A stretch of DNA of 64,000 bases from NCBI GenBank assembly GCA_964017185.1, contig OZ024875.1, positions 24,871,456 through 24,935,455 of the forward strand, written 5' to 3'. Each line of letters opens with the position of its first letter. Positions within the stretch are counted from its first letter, which is position 1. Source of the DNA: Rugalucina vietnamica. Its lineage: Eukaryota; Mollusca; Bivalvia; Lucinida; Lucinidae. Made by a program: the position numbers and the translations under genes. Below the pieces are notes generated by a model, which saw nothing but the letters and a program-made list of their open reading frames with translations, did no database searches and was not told the DNA's origin. Positions 35,946-48,845 of this stretch are shown here, one piece after another.

Positions 35946-37669
35946 ATATAATTGTTTCCATTCCTGGTCACTGCTTATTGTTTTACTCATGAAAGGCCTT
36001 CTTTATGACTGTTTTAGAAAAAAATATGCATAAAATACAGGTTTATATTTTGCAGGATTTTAATGAATATGCAATTTATCATCCTTCAGCAAAATAACCA
36101 GAGGACCATTGGTCCTGTGAACGCTCACCTGAAGCCTGATCTTGGAGTATTAGGTCATCATGAAATGACCTTGACCTTGAATACTCACACACCTTTATTG
36201 AGTTGTCTGCATCCGCAAAGTTTCAGGTCTCAGGCTGCAATAGTTTCCAAACCCAGTGATTTCTGAGAAAACCATAATTTTAATTTTGATATTTAAATGA
36301 CCTTGGGTCAAGGTCAAGAAATGACCTTGGTCTTCATTAATTACTTACCTTCATTGACTCCATTACTTGTTGCCGTAAAATAAGTCAAGGTCATCCTAAG
36401 GTCATCATTTCAACAAACTATGATGGGCTGGAGTCCCAAATGCTACATACCAAGTTTCGCGTAAATCGGCCAGCCAGGTTCTGGAGAAGAAGATTTTTGA
36501 GTGGTTTTTACCATAGTTGGGCATGGCGGCCATCTTGGTCATGTGACCTGAATTTTGCGATCAAACTTTCGTTCCCCCTACCCATGGATGCTCCACATAA
36601 AATTTCACTTTGACTGGCCAAGCAGTTTCAGAGAAGAAGATCTTTGAAAAGTGTGTATGGACGACAGACTGGCCAAGGTCAAAAGATGACCTTGACCTAA
36701 ATTAATTACATACCTTCATCTACTCCATTAGTTGTTTGCATCTACCACTTTTCAAGTCTCAGGCTGCAACAGTTTTCAAAAAAATCCATAGTTTTCACTT
36801 TTCCCATGTAAAAGCCTATGTTTCCAAAATTGAAATTGCCGTAAAATAGGTCAAGGTCATCTTAGGGTCATCATTTGATCAAACTATGATGGGCTGGAGT
36901 CCCAAATGCTCCATGCCAAGTTTCATGAAAATCGGCCTGCCGGTTCTGGAGAAGAAGATTTTTGAGTGGTTTTTACCATATATGGGCGTGGTGGCCATCT
37001 TTGTCATGTGACCTGGATTTCGCTGTCAAACTTTCGTCTCCCCTACCCATGGATGCTCCACATAAAATTTCACTTTGATTGGCCAAGCAGTTTCAGAGAA
37101 GAAGATCTTTTAAAAGTGTGTATGGACAACAGACTGGCCAAGGTCAAGAGATGACCTTGACCTATATTAATCACATACCTTCATCTACTCCATTAGTTGT
37201 TTGCATCTACTACTTTTAAGGACTGATAGTTGGCCTCCCAAGCCCCTCAAATATTTTTCTGTTGGCATTTTTGAGTACATTTTGGCACCCATGCCCAATG
37301 TGTGCCTTAATGTGTTACAATACACGCTAGGGTGGATGCCAAGTCTGAAAATGCCCCAGAGTCCCAAAAATAGGTCAAAGGTCAACTAAGTGCAAAATTT
37401 CAGATATTTCAACATTATAGCAGTATCTTATGAAATGTTTTCTTTTTTTTTTTTTGTAAAAAAAATCCTAAATTACATCTAATACATTTGTATGGTGTAA
37501 TCAGTTACAATTGTTAAAGACTTAGGTCAAAGGTCACTTTAGTGCAAAAAATGCTTATCTTCATGCCCTTTTACAATTGTCTGTATAAACATCAGTGTCA
37601 GTGGTATTCTGATGGTAATAAAGTTCTTTTAGGTACTTTTTGTATCAATTGTGTATGGAATATGATTGT

Positions 37670-39550
37670 AGCAATCATTTGAGCTCATTTCAGCTCTCTA
37701 CAGCTTTTGGTTGCTGAGATATTGCCAATTATATTGGTATACTCCCCATGCATTTGTCTGTGTTTTCTCTATTATATCTTGTGTTCTTAAATTTGTGCAA
37801 CAGGATAGTCAGCTTGGTCATATATATTATTACATGGTTATACATTATTGTCATAACAATCATTTGATACCGATTTCAGATCTCTAGGATTTATGGTTGC
37901 TGAGATATTGTTTCAATTGGTATACCCCCTCTATTTTTCTGTGATTTTTATCACATATTGTAAGTTTTCATCACTGTTCGAACAATAAGAAAGTAAAACT
38001 ATTCATTTATCTTATCTCATATGTATAGAACATTATCATAACAATCATTTGATATCAATTTCAGCTCTCTAGGACGTTTGGTTGCTAAGTTATAAAACAT
38101 TTTGTTGGTATTCCCCATCCACTTTTCTTTGGTTTTTCACTAATATTTAAAGTTTTTATCAATATTCGAAAAAACAAGAAAGTCATATTGTTTGTGTGCT
38201 TTGCAACATAATTATAGAATATTATCATAGCAATCATTTGATACCAATTTCAGTTCTCTAGAGCTTTTGGTCACTGAGATATTAGCATTTTTTTTGTATA
38301 CCCCCTTCGTTTGCCAAGGATTTTTCTCCTATATCTTAAGTTTCCTTAAATATTTGAGAAACAATAAAGTAAGCTTGTTTATATATCTTATCACAAGGTT
38401 ATAGAATATTGTCATAGCAATCTTTTGATGCCAATTTCAGCTCTCTCTGACTTTTGGTTGCTGAGATATATATGTTTCCATTGGTATACCCCTCTATTTT
38501 TCTGAGATTGTATCATTTAATATTTAAAGTTCTCATCACTATTCCAACAACAAGAAAGTCAGATTAGTTGTGCTTCTTAATTATCACAGTATTATAGAAC
38601 ATTATTATAGCAATCATTTGATACCTATTTCAGCTCTGGATCTGGTCACTGAGATATTAACAATTTCATTGGTATACCCCATGCGTTTGCCAGTGATTTT
38701 TCTCCTATATCTTAAGTTTTCTTAAATATTTGAGAAACAAGAAAATCAGCTTGTTTGTAAACCTTATCACATGGTTGTAGAATATTGTCATAGCACTCAT
38801 TTGATACAAATTTCTGCTCTCTATGGCTTTTGGTTGCTGAGATATAGCTCCATTAGCTGTGATTTTTCTCTAATATTATAAGATTTCATCAATATTCGAA
38901 CAACACGAGAGTCTGATTATTTATATATTTTATTTCATGGTTTTAGAATATTGTCATAGCAATTATTTGATACCAATTTCTGCTCTCTATGGCTTTTGGT
39001 TGCTGAGCTATAAACATTTCTGTAGGTATACCCCCTCCATTGTTCTGTGATTTTTCTCTAATATTGAAAGTTCTCATCAAGATTTGAACCCCAGGAAAGT
39101 CGAATTCTTTCTGTATCTTACCACATTATTATAAACCATTATCGTTTCAGCTCTCTAGAGTTTTTGGTTGCTGAGATATAAGCAATTTTGTTGGTAGACC
39201 CCCTTCATTTATCTGTTATTTTTCTATAATATCTGAAGTTCTCTTTAATATTGAGCATTAAGATAGCCAGTTTGTTTATATATCTTATTACATGGTTATA
39301 GAACATTGTCATACCGATCATTTGATACCAATTTAAGCTCTTTAGGGCATTTGGTTGACGAGATATAAGCAATTATGCTGGCATGCTCCATTTTTCCGTG
39401 ATTTTTTTTTTCTAATATATAAAATTCTCATTAATATTCGAACACCAAGAAGTCAGTTTGTTATTTATGTCTTATTACATGGTTATCAAGCATTGTCAAG
39501 GCAATCATTTGATACCTATTTCTGCTCTCTAGGTCTATCAGTACCCAAGA
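37670..39550. repeat. ~185-bp tandem array, ~11 degenerate units
   Basis: Units recur at about 37672, 37857, 38042, 38231, 38417, 38612, 38794, 38960, 39140, 39315 and 39502. Consensus blocks are GTCATAGCAATCATTTGATA, TTTCAGCTCTCTAG, TTTTGGTTGCTGAGATAT and GGTATACCCC. Confidence 0.9.
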
Positions 39551-40304
39551 AACATGTGGTAATATAGTTGTACCACACTACTTCCTCTGCTTATTAGGGG
39601 TGGGGGTGAACATTCTATGATTTTACATGACACAAATGTGTAATAAAGTGATCCTCTGACCAAACTGGCACCCATGGGCATTTGTTCTAAGGGTGCGAGG
39701 TACATCCTATAGATATCCCACCCTAAACCCTTCAAATGGCAATAGATTTTCCCTTTAAAAATATTGATTTTCGTCATTTTCATTAATATTCATGGAAATG
39801 CAAATGAGATAATTTTTATTTAGGCCCATGACATCAACAGATTTGTCAAATAGTATTATTGGTACAATTACAATGAGCCACAATGATAGTTTATGCATGG
39901 AATTAGTTTTTGATGGGATACTTGATTTTTAATTGTTTCTTTTCATTCATTTTAAAAGTTTTAATGAAAATTTGTGAATATGCAAATTAGATATTTTCCA
40001 TTACTTATCATTAAAAGAAAGGGCTATGTCTAAGCTTTAAAATGAGACCAAGTTCAATGGTCTAAGATTACAAATAATTGAGATATCTTCAATTTTCTTT
40101 GTGTATCCCCATTATAAAAACACAAAAAAATGAATATTTAGGGTACTTTAATAGAACATAGCGTAAAACGCAGTTCCACTTCCAGATGGCAGAAAACAGG
40201 GTTTGATAGCTTTTTTAATGTACTAATCATAGTGTAGAAAATTCCCCCAGGGGGGAGGTGTATGGATAGCTAGAAGACTATTAGTTATCACTATTAACAG
40301 GTTT

Positions 40305-40790
40305 TGATATTTTTGCACTCATATGACATTTGACCTAATTATGTGACCCAGAGGCAGTTACAGACTTGGAATATACCCGTATGAGTTTAAACACTTGTCA
40401 ATGAATAAAATAAGCACATGTTGCCTTTAGTCAGTTCATGTTTGATTTAAGAAATACTTGATTATTGTAACGGGTGTTTGTAATTTTGCACTCATTTGAC
40501 TTTTGACCTAATTCTGTCACCCAGGAGCATTTACAGTCTTGGTTTCCACCTCTATGTCTTTGTACACATGTCAAGGAATGACATGAGTACAAGTTATCTA
40601 TAATTAGTCCATTATTTTCCAAAACAATAATGTTTATTTTCATTTGTATGTAGATATTTGCTATTTTGCACTCGTTTGTCATTTAACCTTGTTCTGTGGC
40701 CCAGGGTCATTTACAGACTTGGCATCCACCCGTACGAGTTTGGGCACATGTCAAGGAATATTATGAGCATAGGTAGAATAATGTACTCAA
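40305..40790. repeat. ~180-bp tandem repeat, three units
   Basis: Three copies of TTTTGCACTCATTTGAC, TTTACAGACTTGG and GGGCACATGTCAAGGAAT at about 40310, 40487 and 40665, unlike the 185-bp family beside it. Confidence 0.85.
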
Positions 40791-41720
40791 AAATGCCAAC
40801 AAAACCAAAACTAAGCCACTTTTTTTTGGATTTGGACTGCCAAGTATGAGGCTGCAATAGTTTTCAAAAAATCCATAGTTTTCACTTTTTCCCATGTAAA
40901 AGCCTATTTTTCCAAATTTGACCTTGCCGTAAAATAGGTCAAGGTCATCCAAGGGTCATCATTTTATCAAACTATGATGGGCTGAGGTCCTCAATGCTAC
41001 ATACCAAGTTTCATGGAAATCGGCTCACCGGTTCTGGAGAAGAAGATTTTTGAGTGGTTTTTACCATATATGGGCGTGGCGGCCATCTTGGTCATGTGAC
41101 CAACATGTCGCGAACAAAATTACAATGCCACTACCCAAGGACGCACCACATAAAATTTCAACTAGATCGGCCAAGCGGTTTCAGAGAGGGAGGCTTAAAG
41201 AAGTCTGACAACTGAACATCACAACATTATCAGTAAAATCCAGGTAGTGTTAATTGGTTCTAATTGGTTTATAGCAGCTCACAGCATGAAGAGACTAATG
41301 ACTAAAGACATTTTTTGGACCTAAGAGATGTACAACTAATGGAGCCGTTTCAGAGAAGAAGATCTTTGAATATTTTAAGTAATTTACATGTATATTGTCC
41401 CGGGATGGGGGCTGACTGACCCCTGGGGTCCAAAATTTGTCAGAATCATAAATCTTCAGTCCATTTGCCCATTTCCTGCAAGTTATTCCCTTAAAATGAC
41501 ATTTAAACAGTTTTTCCCATTCTAATGCATGGGGGGCCTATGTTGACCTTGCCGTAAAATAGGTCAAGGTCATCACAGGGTCATGATCTATAAACACATT
41601 GTAGTACTTAATTAGTCCCAGATGCTCCATGTTAATACTTAATTAGTCCCAGATGCTCCATGTTAAGTTTCGTTGAAATTGGTCAAGTGGTTCTGGAGAA
41701 GAAGATTTTTGAAGGGTTTT

Positions 41721-42301
41721 TGTACCTTCGGACATTCTTACATTACTAGTAGAAAGCAGCAAAAAGCGGAAAAATGATGTAATCTGCATTTTAGAAATAA
41801 CACTGTATTCATAATCTTTGAACACTGGGCTACCAAATGAATGAGTTTTAAAACATATTTATTTTCAATATTTGGAGTTATCTGCCCTTGTTTTAGCCCA
41901 TAATACACATAATTTTCCTATATCTATCATTAAACAGTAACCATAGCAACTGCATCATCATAAAAATAGACAAAATGATTAGACAGATTGCCTGTAAGGA
42001 TGGTATGCTTCTATCTTAACAATCGGTTCTGTCCAGTGCTTAAATAGCTTTATGCAAATGCGTCAGTTTTTGTAAGCTCTACTAACATGCAGAAATGCAT
42101 TACGCAACTTTGACGTCATTTTTCAGGACAATGGCGTCTGTAGGGTTCATATAGTAAGTTGGTCATAACTCAAATAATAACTGAAATAATCTGGCTAAAT
42201 AAAGACTTACAGACTCTATAAACACCATGCATTCAAAGTAACTTTGTTTTTCCTAATAATAAAAAAATTGTCCGAAGGTACATTTTCTCACGTTGTGGCC
42301 C
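41721..42301. mobile_element. MITE, second copy (5' end truncated)
   Basis: Matches 9240-9847 from TGTACCTTCGGACATTCT to CACGTTGTGGCCC but lacks the outer left terminus. The host family A unit lacks the segment between GGGTTTTT and ATTTATAAACAC, so insertion or later loss deleted about 55 bp of host. Confidence 0.8.
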
Positions 42302-42470
42302 ATTTATAAACACATTAGTTCCCCCTTCCCATAGATGCTTCATATAAAATTTGGCTTTGATTGGCCAAGTGGTTTCAGAGAAGAACATCTTTGAAAATGG
42401 TGGATGAGGGACGACGGACGGACGGACGGACACCAGATCATGGCCATCCTATAAGCTCACCTTGTGAGCC

Positions 42471-43136
42471 TAACATTCACTGGATCACTCGGAAGAGATT
42501 TGAACTTGTGTTCAAACACCTTCCTCATGATCCACCGCATGTTTGAACACTGAAAACCATGGTTGATAGTAAGTAAGTAAGTAAATTCTTTATGTTTGAT
42601 CCCTATAACATGATATTTAGCAAGGTTTGATCAGAAAAGGAAACTCTCAGACATTCTGAATTTGAGAAATTAATCAAGCACCTAATCTAATCACTGTGTT
42701 TCTTATTTTGTCAGGTATATATATCAAATCAGTGGAACCTAAAATCATCTTGTTTATTTAAACAGCTTTAGTCTTAAATATACTGAGGTCTCTGAGTGAC
42801 CTTTACGAAATGTAGACTTCTTGAAACTATACTGCAGTGTGAAGCGAACACGAACACTGACGGCCAAGGTGACTACAATGGCTGATTGCACTTCCTGTAG
42901 TCCTGCTAAAAATTGATAAAAGGTTTAATTTTAATTATTTTATAACACAACTACAGCATTTATGCATATTTGTACTTGTAGGTATCTCACGCAGCTATTT
43001 GGTATTTGTTTTCTGTCATTACCATGTGGGACATTTCACTAACAGGACAACTGATCTATCAAAATATTTGTATCACCACAGTTAAATCAATACCATAAGT
43101 TGAGATAAATTTTGATTTATTTAACAACAGTAAACA
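42471..43136. other. Intronic sequence; degenerate family B-like end at ~42836-42910
   Basis: Mostly featureless. GACGGCCAAGGTGACTACAA followed by GCTGATTGCACTTCCTG and GCTAAAAATTG resembles the 3' end of family B (60100-60171). Confidence 0.4.
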
Positions 43137-43245
43137 TACCAAAGGAGCCGTCTCCAAGTACAAATGGCAAAGTGGAAAGTGCAGAGACCCATCAGCTTTA
43201 TACCAGCTGTTAATGTATTGTCCTCTCACTCCTCTGGTTTCTGAA
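43137..43245 (-). other. Weak candidate cryptic exon between TRPV exons 1 and 2
   Basis: On the minus strand a CAG acceptor (GAAACCAG|AGGAGTG) and a consensus-like donor (CTTTG|GTATGT) bracket an open segment that would convert the phase-2 end of exon 1 into the phase-0 start of exon 2. The encoded peptide (GVRGQYINSWYKADGS, then LETAPL) has no motif I recognise. The only support is splice sites and phase, so this may be chance. Confidence 0.2.
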
Positions 43246-43792
43246 GCTAAGCTGATCAAGGTCTGAGAAGTCACTGCTGGTTTGTTGGTTTTGTCACAAA
43301 ATGCTAGTTCAATCATTCACTTTGGCCAGTTCTGCTATCATACTGAGCAAAAGATCTTATATCCTGACATTTCAAAATTTGGTCCATTGAAGGCAATACA
43401 TTGATCAGAGTGGAAAGTCTGTAGTACACTAATTCTCAGCAATAAACATCTATTTGGTAAGAATTAGCACTAAGTGCTGCACTTCAACATTGAATGCCTC
43501 TATCAACAATAACCTTCAGCTTTACCTAAACTGAACCAAAGAAAATCTCTAGAGTCTGGGCCCAAACTGAACCAAAGAAAATCTCTAGAGTCTGGGATAA
43601 GCTAATATCTGTAATATCAAAGAGCTTAATGTGAATGCAAATGATTGTACATGTAATTTTCTTTCATTCTTTGTTCTGTGCCCAAGGCAATAATTTTCCA
43701 TTGAAATCAGTCATGACAGGATGAAGCCAGGGCACCTCTTCCTGAGTATTAGCCAGTACTATGGGAGAGCCCTTTCTTTCTAAGTACAAAAT

Positions 43793-45020
43793 TTAAAGAG
43801 TCTATAAATTTATAGATCAAACATGTAATGTCTGCAAAACTTCACTGAATGAAAACTGCATCCAGAATCCATGTTCACATTTGTGTCTAGGGTCTATGCC
43901 ATGGAATTTCACTTTTATTTTTGGAGCGGCCCCCACTCGGTCAATAATAGCTATACATAGCTAATGTTTATTTGTTTAAATGTCCGACTATAAATAAAAT
44001 TTGTATTCTGTATTCTGGTGAGCGGTTAAGAGCGCTGTTTCTTAATCACTCGATCATCTCACTGCTGTGTCTGTTGTGGGTTCAAGCCCCGCTCTGGCAA
44101 CATGTCAGACAAGCCAAGTTCTGCTTGTGGGTGTGCCACATGTTTTTTCTCAGGGTTCTTCCGTTTTTGCCCACCTACTGATTGGCCCGTCTCATATGAG
44201 CTGAAATAATCTTGAAAGGGACGTAAAACTGAATAAAAAAAAAAAATATATATATTTTTGCATTAATTTTTATTTTTGCATGGGAAGAGTAGTTTGCTAC
44301 AGACGCTGCATTGAAAAAAGCACATCATGTATTTCACCACAGGCGCTTGAAGTCCTATATATAATTATAATCATAGTGTAAGTCAATATAGAATATATAT
44401 ATATTGACCTTAGACACTACCGTAAATCTGATGCTTTTTGGGTCACTAATGTAACTTCAAGCGCCTGTGATTTCACCATGTATGCTTCTTTAGTGGTTAC
44501 CAGGGCTAAATTTATCGTCATAGTTGTTCCAGCTATTGTTTTGGATGCCATCCTGAATACTTTTTCTTTATTTTTGCCGCAGATGTTGCATCAAGGCTGT
44601 GTCTAAATGAAATATGCTAGCTTTTACATGAAGCCAATTCTGCTGGTTTGGAACTTGTATTTTTATGATTTCATTTTATAATATGTTTTACACATTATTA
44701 TTATTTTTTTTTTTCATTCTAGTTATAAATTCTTATGTACATTTCCTTCAAAAACAGGAGTTTTTTTATCAATAATATGCACAGTTGAGGGTAAACTAGA
44801 TTACAAATGATATGCTGTTTTCTATGCAAGTACATAAGCAAAACATATATAAACATCCCATGCAAAAACGAAGTGACATTCCATGGTATAGACCCTAGAC
44901 TCAAATGTGGATGCATATTCTGTATGCCGTTTTCATTCAGTCAAAATTCGTAGACAGATTATCTGCTGGATCTTTAACTTTATAGAACATTTTTTTCTAT
45001 AAATTAATAGACACTCTCAA
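43793..45020. mobile_element. ~1.2 kb inverted-repeat element next to the exon 1 donor
   Basis: The left arm (about 43793-43930: TGAATGAAAACTGCAT, GTCTAGGGTCTATGCC) matches in inverse the right arm (about 44865-45020). An inner hairpin AGGCGCTTGAAGT / ACTTCAAGCGCCT lies at 44341-44468. The right end stops about 40 bp from the TRPV exon 1 donor. A SINE is inserted inside. Confidence 0.6.
44012..44246 (+). mobile_element. tRNA-derived SINE
   Basis: The tRNA-related head has an A-box-like TGGTGAGCGGTTAAGAG and a B box GGTTCAAGCCC. The body has GGGTGTGCCACATG, TCTCAGGGTTCTTCCG and CATATGAGCTGAAATAATCT, and the end is CGTAAAACTGAATAAAAAAA. The body is of the type seen in many marine invertebrate SINEs. 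A relative of the body is at 57604-57745. Confidence 0.7.
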
Positions 45021-45058
45021 ATTTATATAAACTCTATAAATCAAAATATTTCCCCTAC

Positions 45059-45411
45059 CTGATCACCACTGTCTGTGCAGTCTGATTTGTGCCAAATCTG
45101 GTCAGAAATAAGGGTAGGGAATTTTCATCATACAGTACCGTTTTTTGTGCCTCTTTTCTTCTTTTCCACTTGATGTAATCTAATTTGGTAATAACATCCC
45201 CTTTGCCACCATTGTAGAGGAAGGGCTGTATTTCTTTCCTGGCAATCTCCTGTACGGCTGTCACGCCCCGTGTCCTGTAGGCCTCTATGAGTTTACCACC
45301 ACGATTCAAGTCGGCAAACTTGTAGGCAGGATTGCGTTCCATCTCCTTGTTTTGTTCCTGCCATGCTGAATCAGGATCATCATCTTTTCCACGTTTTATT
45401 ATATTACCCAT
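45059..45411 (-). CDS. TRPV-type channel, exon 1 (N-terminus)
   Basis: First coding exon of a TRPV-like cation channel. It opens with an ATG at the right-hand end (MGNIIKRGKDDD...) and encodes about 117 residues, then meets a plausible splice donor (AG|GTAGGG). The stretch KFADLNRGGKLIEAYRTRG followed by FLYNGGKG and a charged segment resembles the cytosolic N-terminus of the invertebrate Nanchung/Inactive/OSM-9 branch, upstream of the ankyrin repeats. These channels act in the ciliary membrane of mechanosensory and chemosensory neurons. The donor leaves phase 2, whereas exon 2 is read in phase 0, so a direct join would shift frame; a small exon or another donor is needed. The start was chosen because it is the only ATG heading the conserved reading frame. 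Family assignment is from recalled motifs. Confidence 0.7.
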
Positions 45412-45925
45412 GATTAACCAGTAATAAACCTTATGTAAAATTGTGAATCTATATACATATAAGTTTGTTCTACATCCTTATTAGGTCCACAGTCAAAGAA
45501 AATCTCTACACGAAAATAGTCTCATGGTTTATATTTTTGCTGTCAGCTCTCAAGAACTGTAATATACATGTCATCAACAGAAGTTTGCTTTTCATAGAAC
45601 AGTATATAGCATTTATAAGCATTAAACCACTTTATATTCTTTAAAATGCTTACAAATCGCTCATGGACATTCCAGTACTTCTAGCATAGAAGTACATGAC
45701 AGAGTTTTAACGTTATCTGTAGCAACCAATCAAAGTATTTTAATAATTTTCCTACACTGTTTATTGTCTGAGGTTAGTTGTAACAGATCTTCACTCTCCC
45801 CAGACATTATATCCACTGACTTGGTTTCACTTAATATTAAAGCCAACTCGTCTGTAGTTTAATGGCAGAGATTTCCAATACACACTCAGGTCCTGTAATG
45901 ATAAGTAAAAAAACAACAGTTTTAA
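45412..45925. other. Upstream flank of TRPV exon 1, no clear promoter element
   Basis: About 500 bases lie between the start codon (minus strand) and the TTAA-flanked MITE. They presumably hold the 5' untranslated region and part of the proximal promoter or another intron. No convincing TATA box, CpG island or upstream exon is seen. Confidence 0.3.
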
Positions 45926-46639
45926 AGCCAGATGTACGTAATTGACCTCATGGTAGAATTTTTTTATTTTTTGCATGTGAGTGTATTTTGATGTCCTACA
46001 TACGAAAATGAAAAGAAATCGATACCGTTCCGAGCTTGTTTTCGAGATATCTGCCTTCAAAGTCGCCAAATTTGAGAGCGAAAATACATTGACGTCAACG
46101 TAAAATGCGATTTTCAGACCCCTTTTTTGTTGATTTTCTCGATATATTTAAAAAAATCCACGGTAGGATTTTTTAAAAAACTGATATGTTATAGAGAAAT
46201 TTCTGACCGACAGGTAGGTAACGCGAAAGTCCATAGTTATCGGATTCGTTTTCCTGCTATAAGCGTGAGAAGGTAGGTAGTCGTTGCTAAATTCAGTTTG
46301 TTTTACGCGCGACGTCAGTTTTGCGCCAAAATCTCCGATGCTATATAGCATTAAATATTGCTAACGGTCGCGCAAATGATGTTTTCCCGAGGAAAACATG
46401 TCCATGATCTATAATATTTTGAGCAGAAATTAAATATAATATCATTTTGTTTACATTAGTTTACATTTCTGAAGTCCTCTGCATAATTGTATGAACATAG
46501 TTTCGTATTCTGAACGTAAACTGACGTTAGAAATGACGTTTCGAGCGAAAACTGACGTTACGAATGCGGAGTAAAAATGACGTTTCGACCCTTAGATATG
46601 CACGTTCCTTTGAGCGCCTTCAATTACGTACATCTGGCT
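45926..46639. mobile_element. 714-bp MITE flanked by TTAA, upstream of TRPV exon 1
   Basis: The ends AGCCAGATGTACGTAATTGA are inverted and each abuts TTAA (45922-45925, 46640-46643). TTAA targets suggest piggyBac- or Kolobok-type mobilisation. The interior is AT-rich, with GACGTCA-like motifs near 46090, 46311 and 46520. Confidence 0.75.
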
Positions 46640-46649
46640 TTAAACATTA

Positions 46650-48078
46650 TTTATTTTACTTCAATCATACAGAAAGCACATGGAACTTATATATGTTCTT
46701 GAAGGTTCAGATGTTAGCGTTATATGGTCAAACATGGCGCAGAAAATGGAAGAACACGGGGAAAACCACCAACCTTGAAGGGCGACCACTACCCTGTCAC
46801 ATGCGTTGACCCGGGTTTGAGCCCAGACTGCAGAGTATTACAACACTATCCAGGCTCCCCCACCCCCCCCCCCCCCCCCAAAAAAAAAAAAATACAGTAA
46901 TCAGTGTTTTCCCTGGTGCACAAAAAAGTGCATTTTCATGCCTTTTGGCCTCCAATGACCCCTAAACTGTCCAGAGAGAGGACAATGATTTCCCCCAAAA
47001 TCACAAATATTTCTAGTTCCTGAAATAAATGTCCCCTAACTTCTCAACTGTTTTGTCAGAATGTTCCTCATTAGCTGTCAGTAGTGTGACACTGGTCCCC
47101 TAAGGAAAACCCAGAGTAATTTTCTATCTCATGTCTTGAGAGGTATTGTCATTTTGGCAGCTGATTCTTCTAAGGCTGAAAATAAAAAAATTGTTTGTTT
47201 GTCCATAACCTACCTACCCACAATTTAGCCCCCTACCCAAAAAATTATAATGCAGTTTCCTGAAAAAAAAAAATTTCTATGGCTGAAATGTACTATATAG
47301 TTTGCTATTATTCTTAATTGTTCAAATGCTAGTAGATCTATACAAAATTGTTAAATTTTCCTTTCCTGAAAATCTTTGCACTTTCTGTGAAATAACTATT
47401 CATTTTATTCATACTTGCCCATTTCAATCAACATAAAATGTGATTCAGTCTTACTTTACTAAAATGTTGAAAAGTATTTTTTTTTCTTTTTTTCTACAGA
47501 AAGCAAAATATAATAATTTCCCTACCTATCTACCCACAACTAAAATGCTGGGTAGGTAAAAGACAAACGAACAATTTTTTGATTCAGGCCTAATTCAGAT
47601 AGTGATTTCATTCAATTGTGACATCTATCATAATATCGGATCCATACAAATCAGATACATGTACATGTAGCTACATACATCTAGAGAAGAGTTAATATGT
47701 AGAACTGTTACCAATGTAACAGCCAATCCTTTTATGGATAACTCCAAACAGTTTTGAAATTTCAGCTTTGTCCCTTTCTTCAGGTAGTTTGTTAATATAT
47801 TGAGATTTAATATCCCAGACAACAATTCTTTCAGTAATGTCTGCCATGTATGCTTTCGTAGAGGATGTGTTTTAATACATGTGTTATTATACTGCAAAAA
47901 CAACTACACAAACTATGCATATGATTTTGATTAAATTACACCAACATTTTGGTGGTGTTATTTGCGAAAAAGGTGTTTTTCGCAGCAACTCAATAGCGTG
48001 ATGATTACTTATATTTTATTTACTAATGTTATAGTTAAATGGTGACAATCTAGAAAGCTATTTTAACTACCCGTATTC
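46650..48078. other. Upstream sequence without gene; homopolymers
   Basis: No gene seen. A C-run then A-run at 46860-46893 and a possible degenerate SINE head (CGGGTTTGAGCCCAG at 46812) are present. Confidence 0.4.
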
Positions 48079-48777
48079 ATTATCACGGGTGGTAAAGTTT
48101 GGAACGACCTCCAAAAAGAGGTAGTGAATTTCTGTTCCAATCACACATCCGAGAACTCGCAAGGTTGGTCCTAAGGCTAGAAACGGATAAACAAAGGTAG
48201 GTGTCGCTGTTTCTTTTGATTGTTTCTAAGTTTCTAGCGAAAAATGGATAATTATGGCAATGCTATGTCGTGTAAAGATGACTTCTCGATGCATAGGGCC
48301 CAAAGCTGCGGTTGAAACCGAAATAATTTCCGCTGGGTCGTTTTTAAAAGTCGAACACGATGTTGCTTTTTCACAACAGTTTGTCGACAACTGACACCTT
48401 TTTGCAAAATTTGTGGTTTTCCACGAAGAATACAGCCCTGGTACGCTCGCCCTGGGGAAACGAGCACTCTGCATTACATATCCTGTTAAAAATGGCAACG
48501 GGGCGCATTATTTAAACAAATGATTGAGAAAATTCCAGTAGAGGTCGTTCCAATAAGTTGGAGCTTGTTCCAATTTGAATGAGATCATTCCCAGTGCTCT
48601 CCTGTTTTATACAATGAAATTAATATCTGTGATATCAGACCAGCCAAACTCAGACAAAAATGGGCGGTTGACATTTATTGAATCCGGATAAACATTGTGT
48701 CACCAACATGGCAGGCATATCCCCGGATCGGGTAAAGCTGGCAAGCCGCATAGGCTTAAATTGACGATCCAGAATTT

Positions 48778-48791
48778 TATAATTCTATTGT
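48778..48791. repeat. Target-site duplication of the Penelope remnant, left
   Basis: TATAATTCTATTGT, identical to 54354-54367; it fixes both ends of the truncated element. Confidence 0.8.
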
Positions 48792-48845
48792 CATAAATAA
48801 ATATTGGGATTTGTTGCAACTTTCACAGAAAGGTAGCGTTAAGTA

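Larger units (their letters stand above)
37228..40845. mobile_element. 3.6 kb TIR element filled with tandem repeats
   Basis: The ends AGTTGGC and, inverted, ACTTGGCAGTCC lie beside a conserved subterminal block GTTGGCATTTTTGAGTACAT present in inverse at both ends (about 37260 and 40780). AT dinucleotides flank it. It splits a family A unit between TCTACTACTTTTAAGG and GAGGCTGCAATAG. The interior is two tandem arrays and no transposase. Confidence 0.65.
36097..42470 (+). repeat. Family A repeat copy interrupted by two elements
   Basis: Begins ACCAGAGGACCATTGGTCCT and ends truncated at CTCACCTTGTGAGCC (42470), lacking the last part of the hairpin. It is interrupted by a 3.6 kb tandem-array element (37228-40845) and a truncated MITE (41721-42301). 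An unrelated 150-bp segment lies at about 41190-41340. Confidence 0.8.

Noticed and set aside
44016-44100. Functional tRNA gene
   Set aside because: A and B boxes are present but the acceptor and anticodon arms do not fold; it fits a SINE head.
46726-46870. tRNA-like or SINE head (CGGGTTTGAGCCCAG)
   Set aside because: A B-box-like motif alone; no A box, foldable tRNA or tail could be shown.
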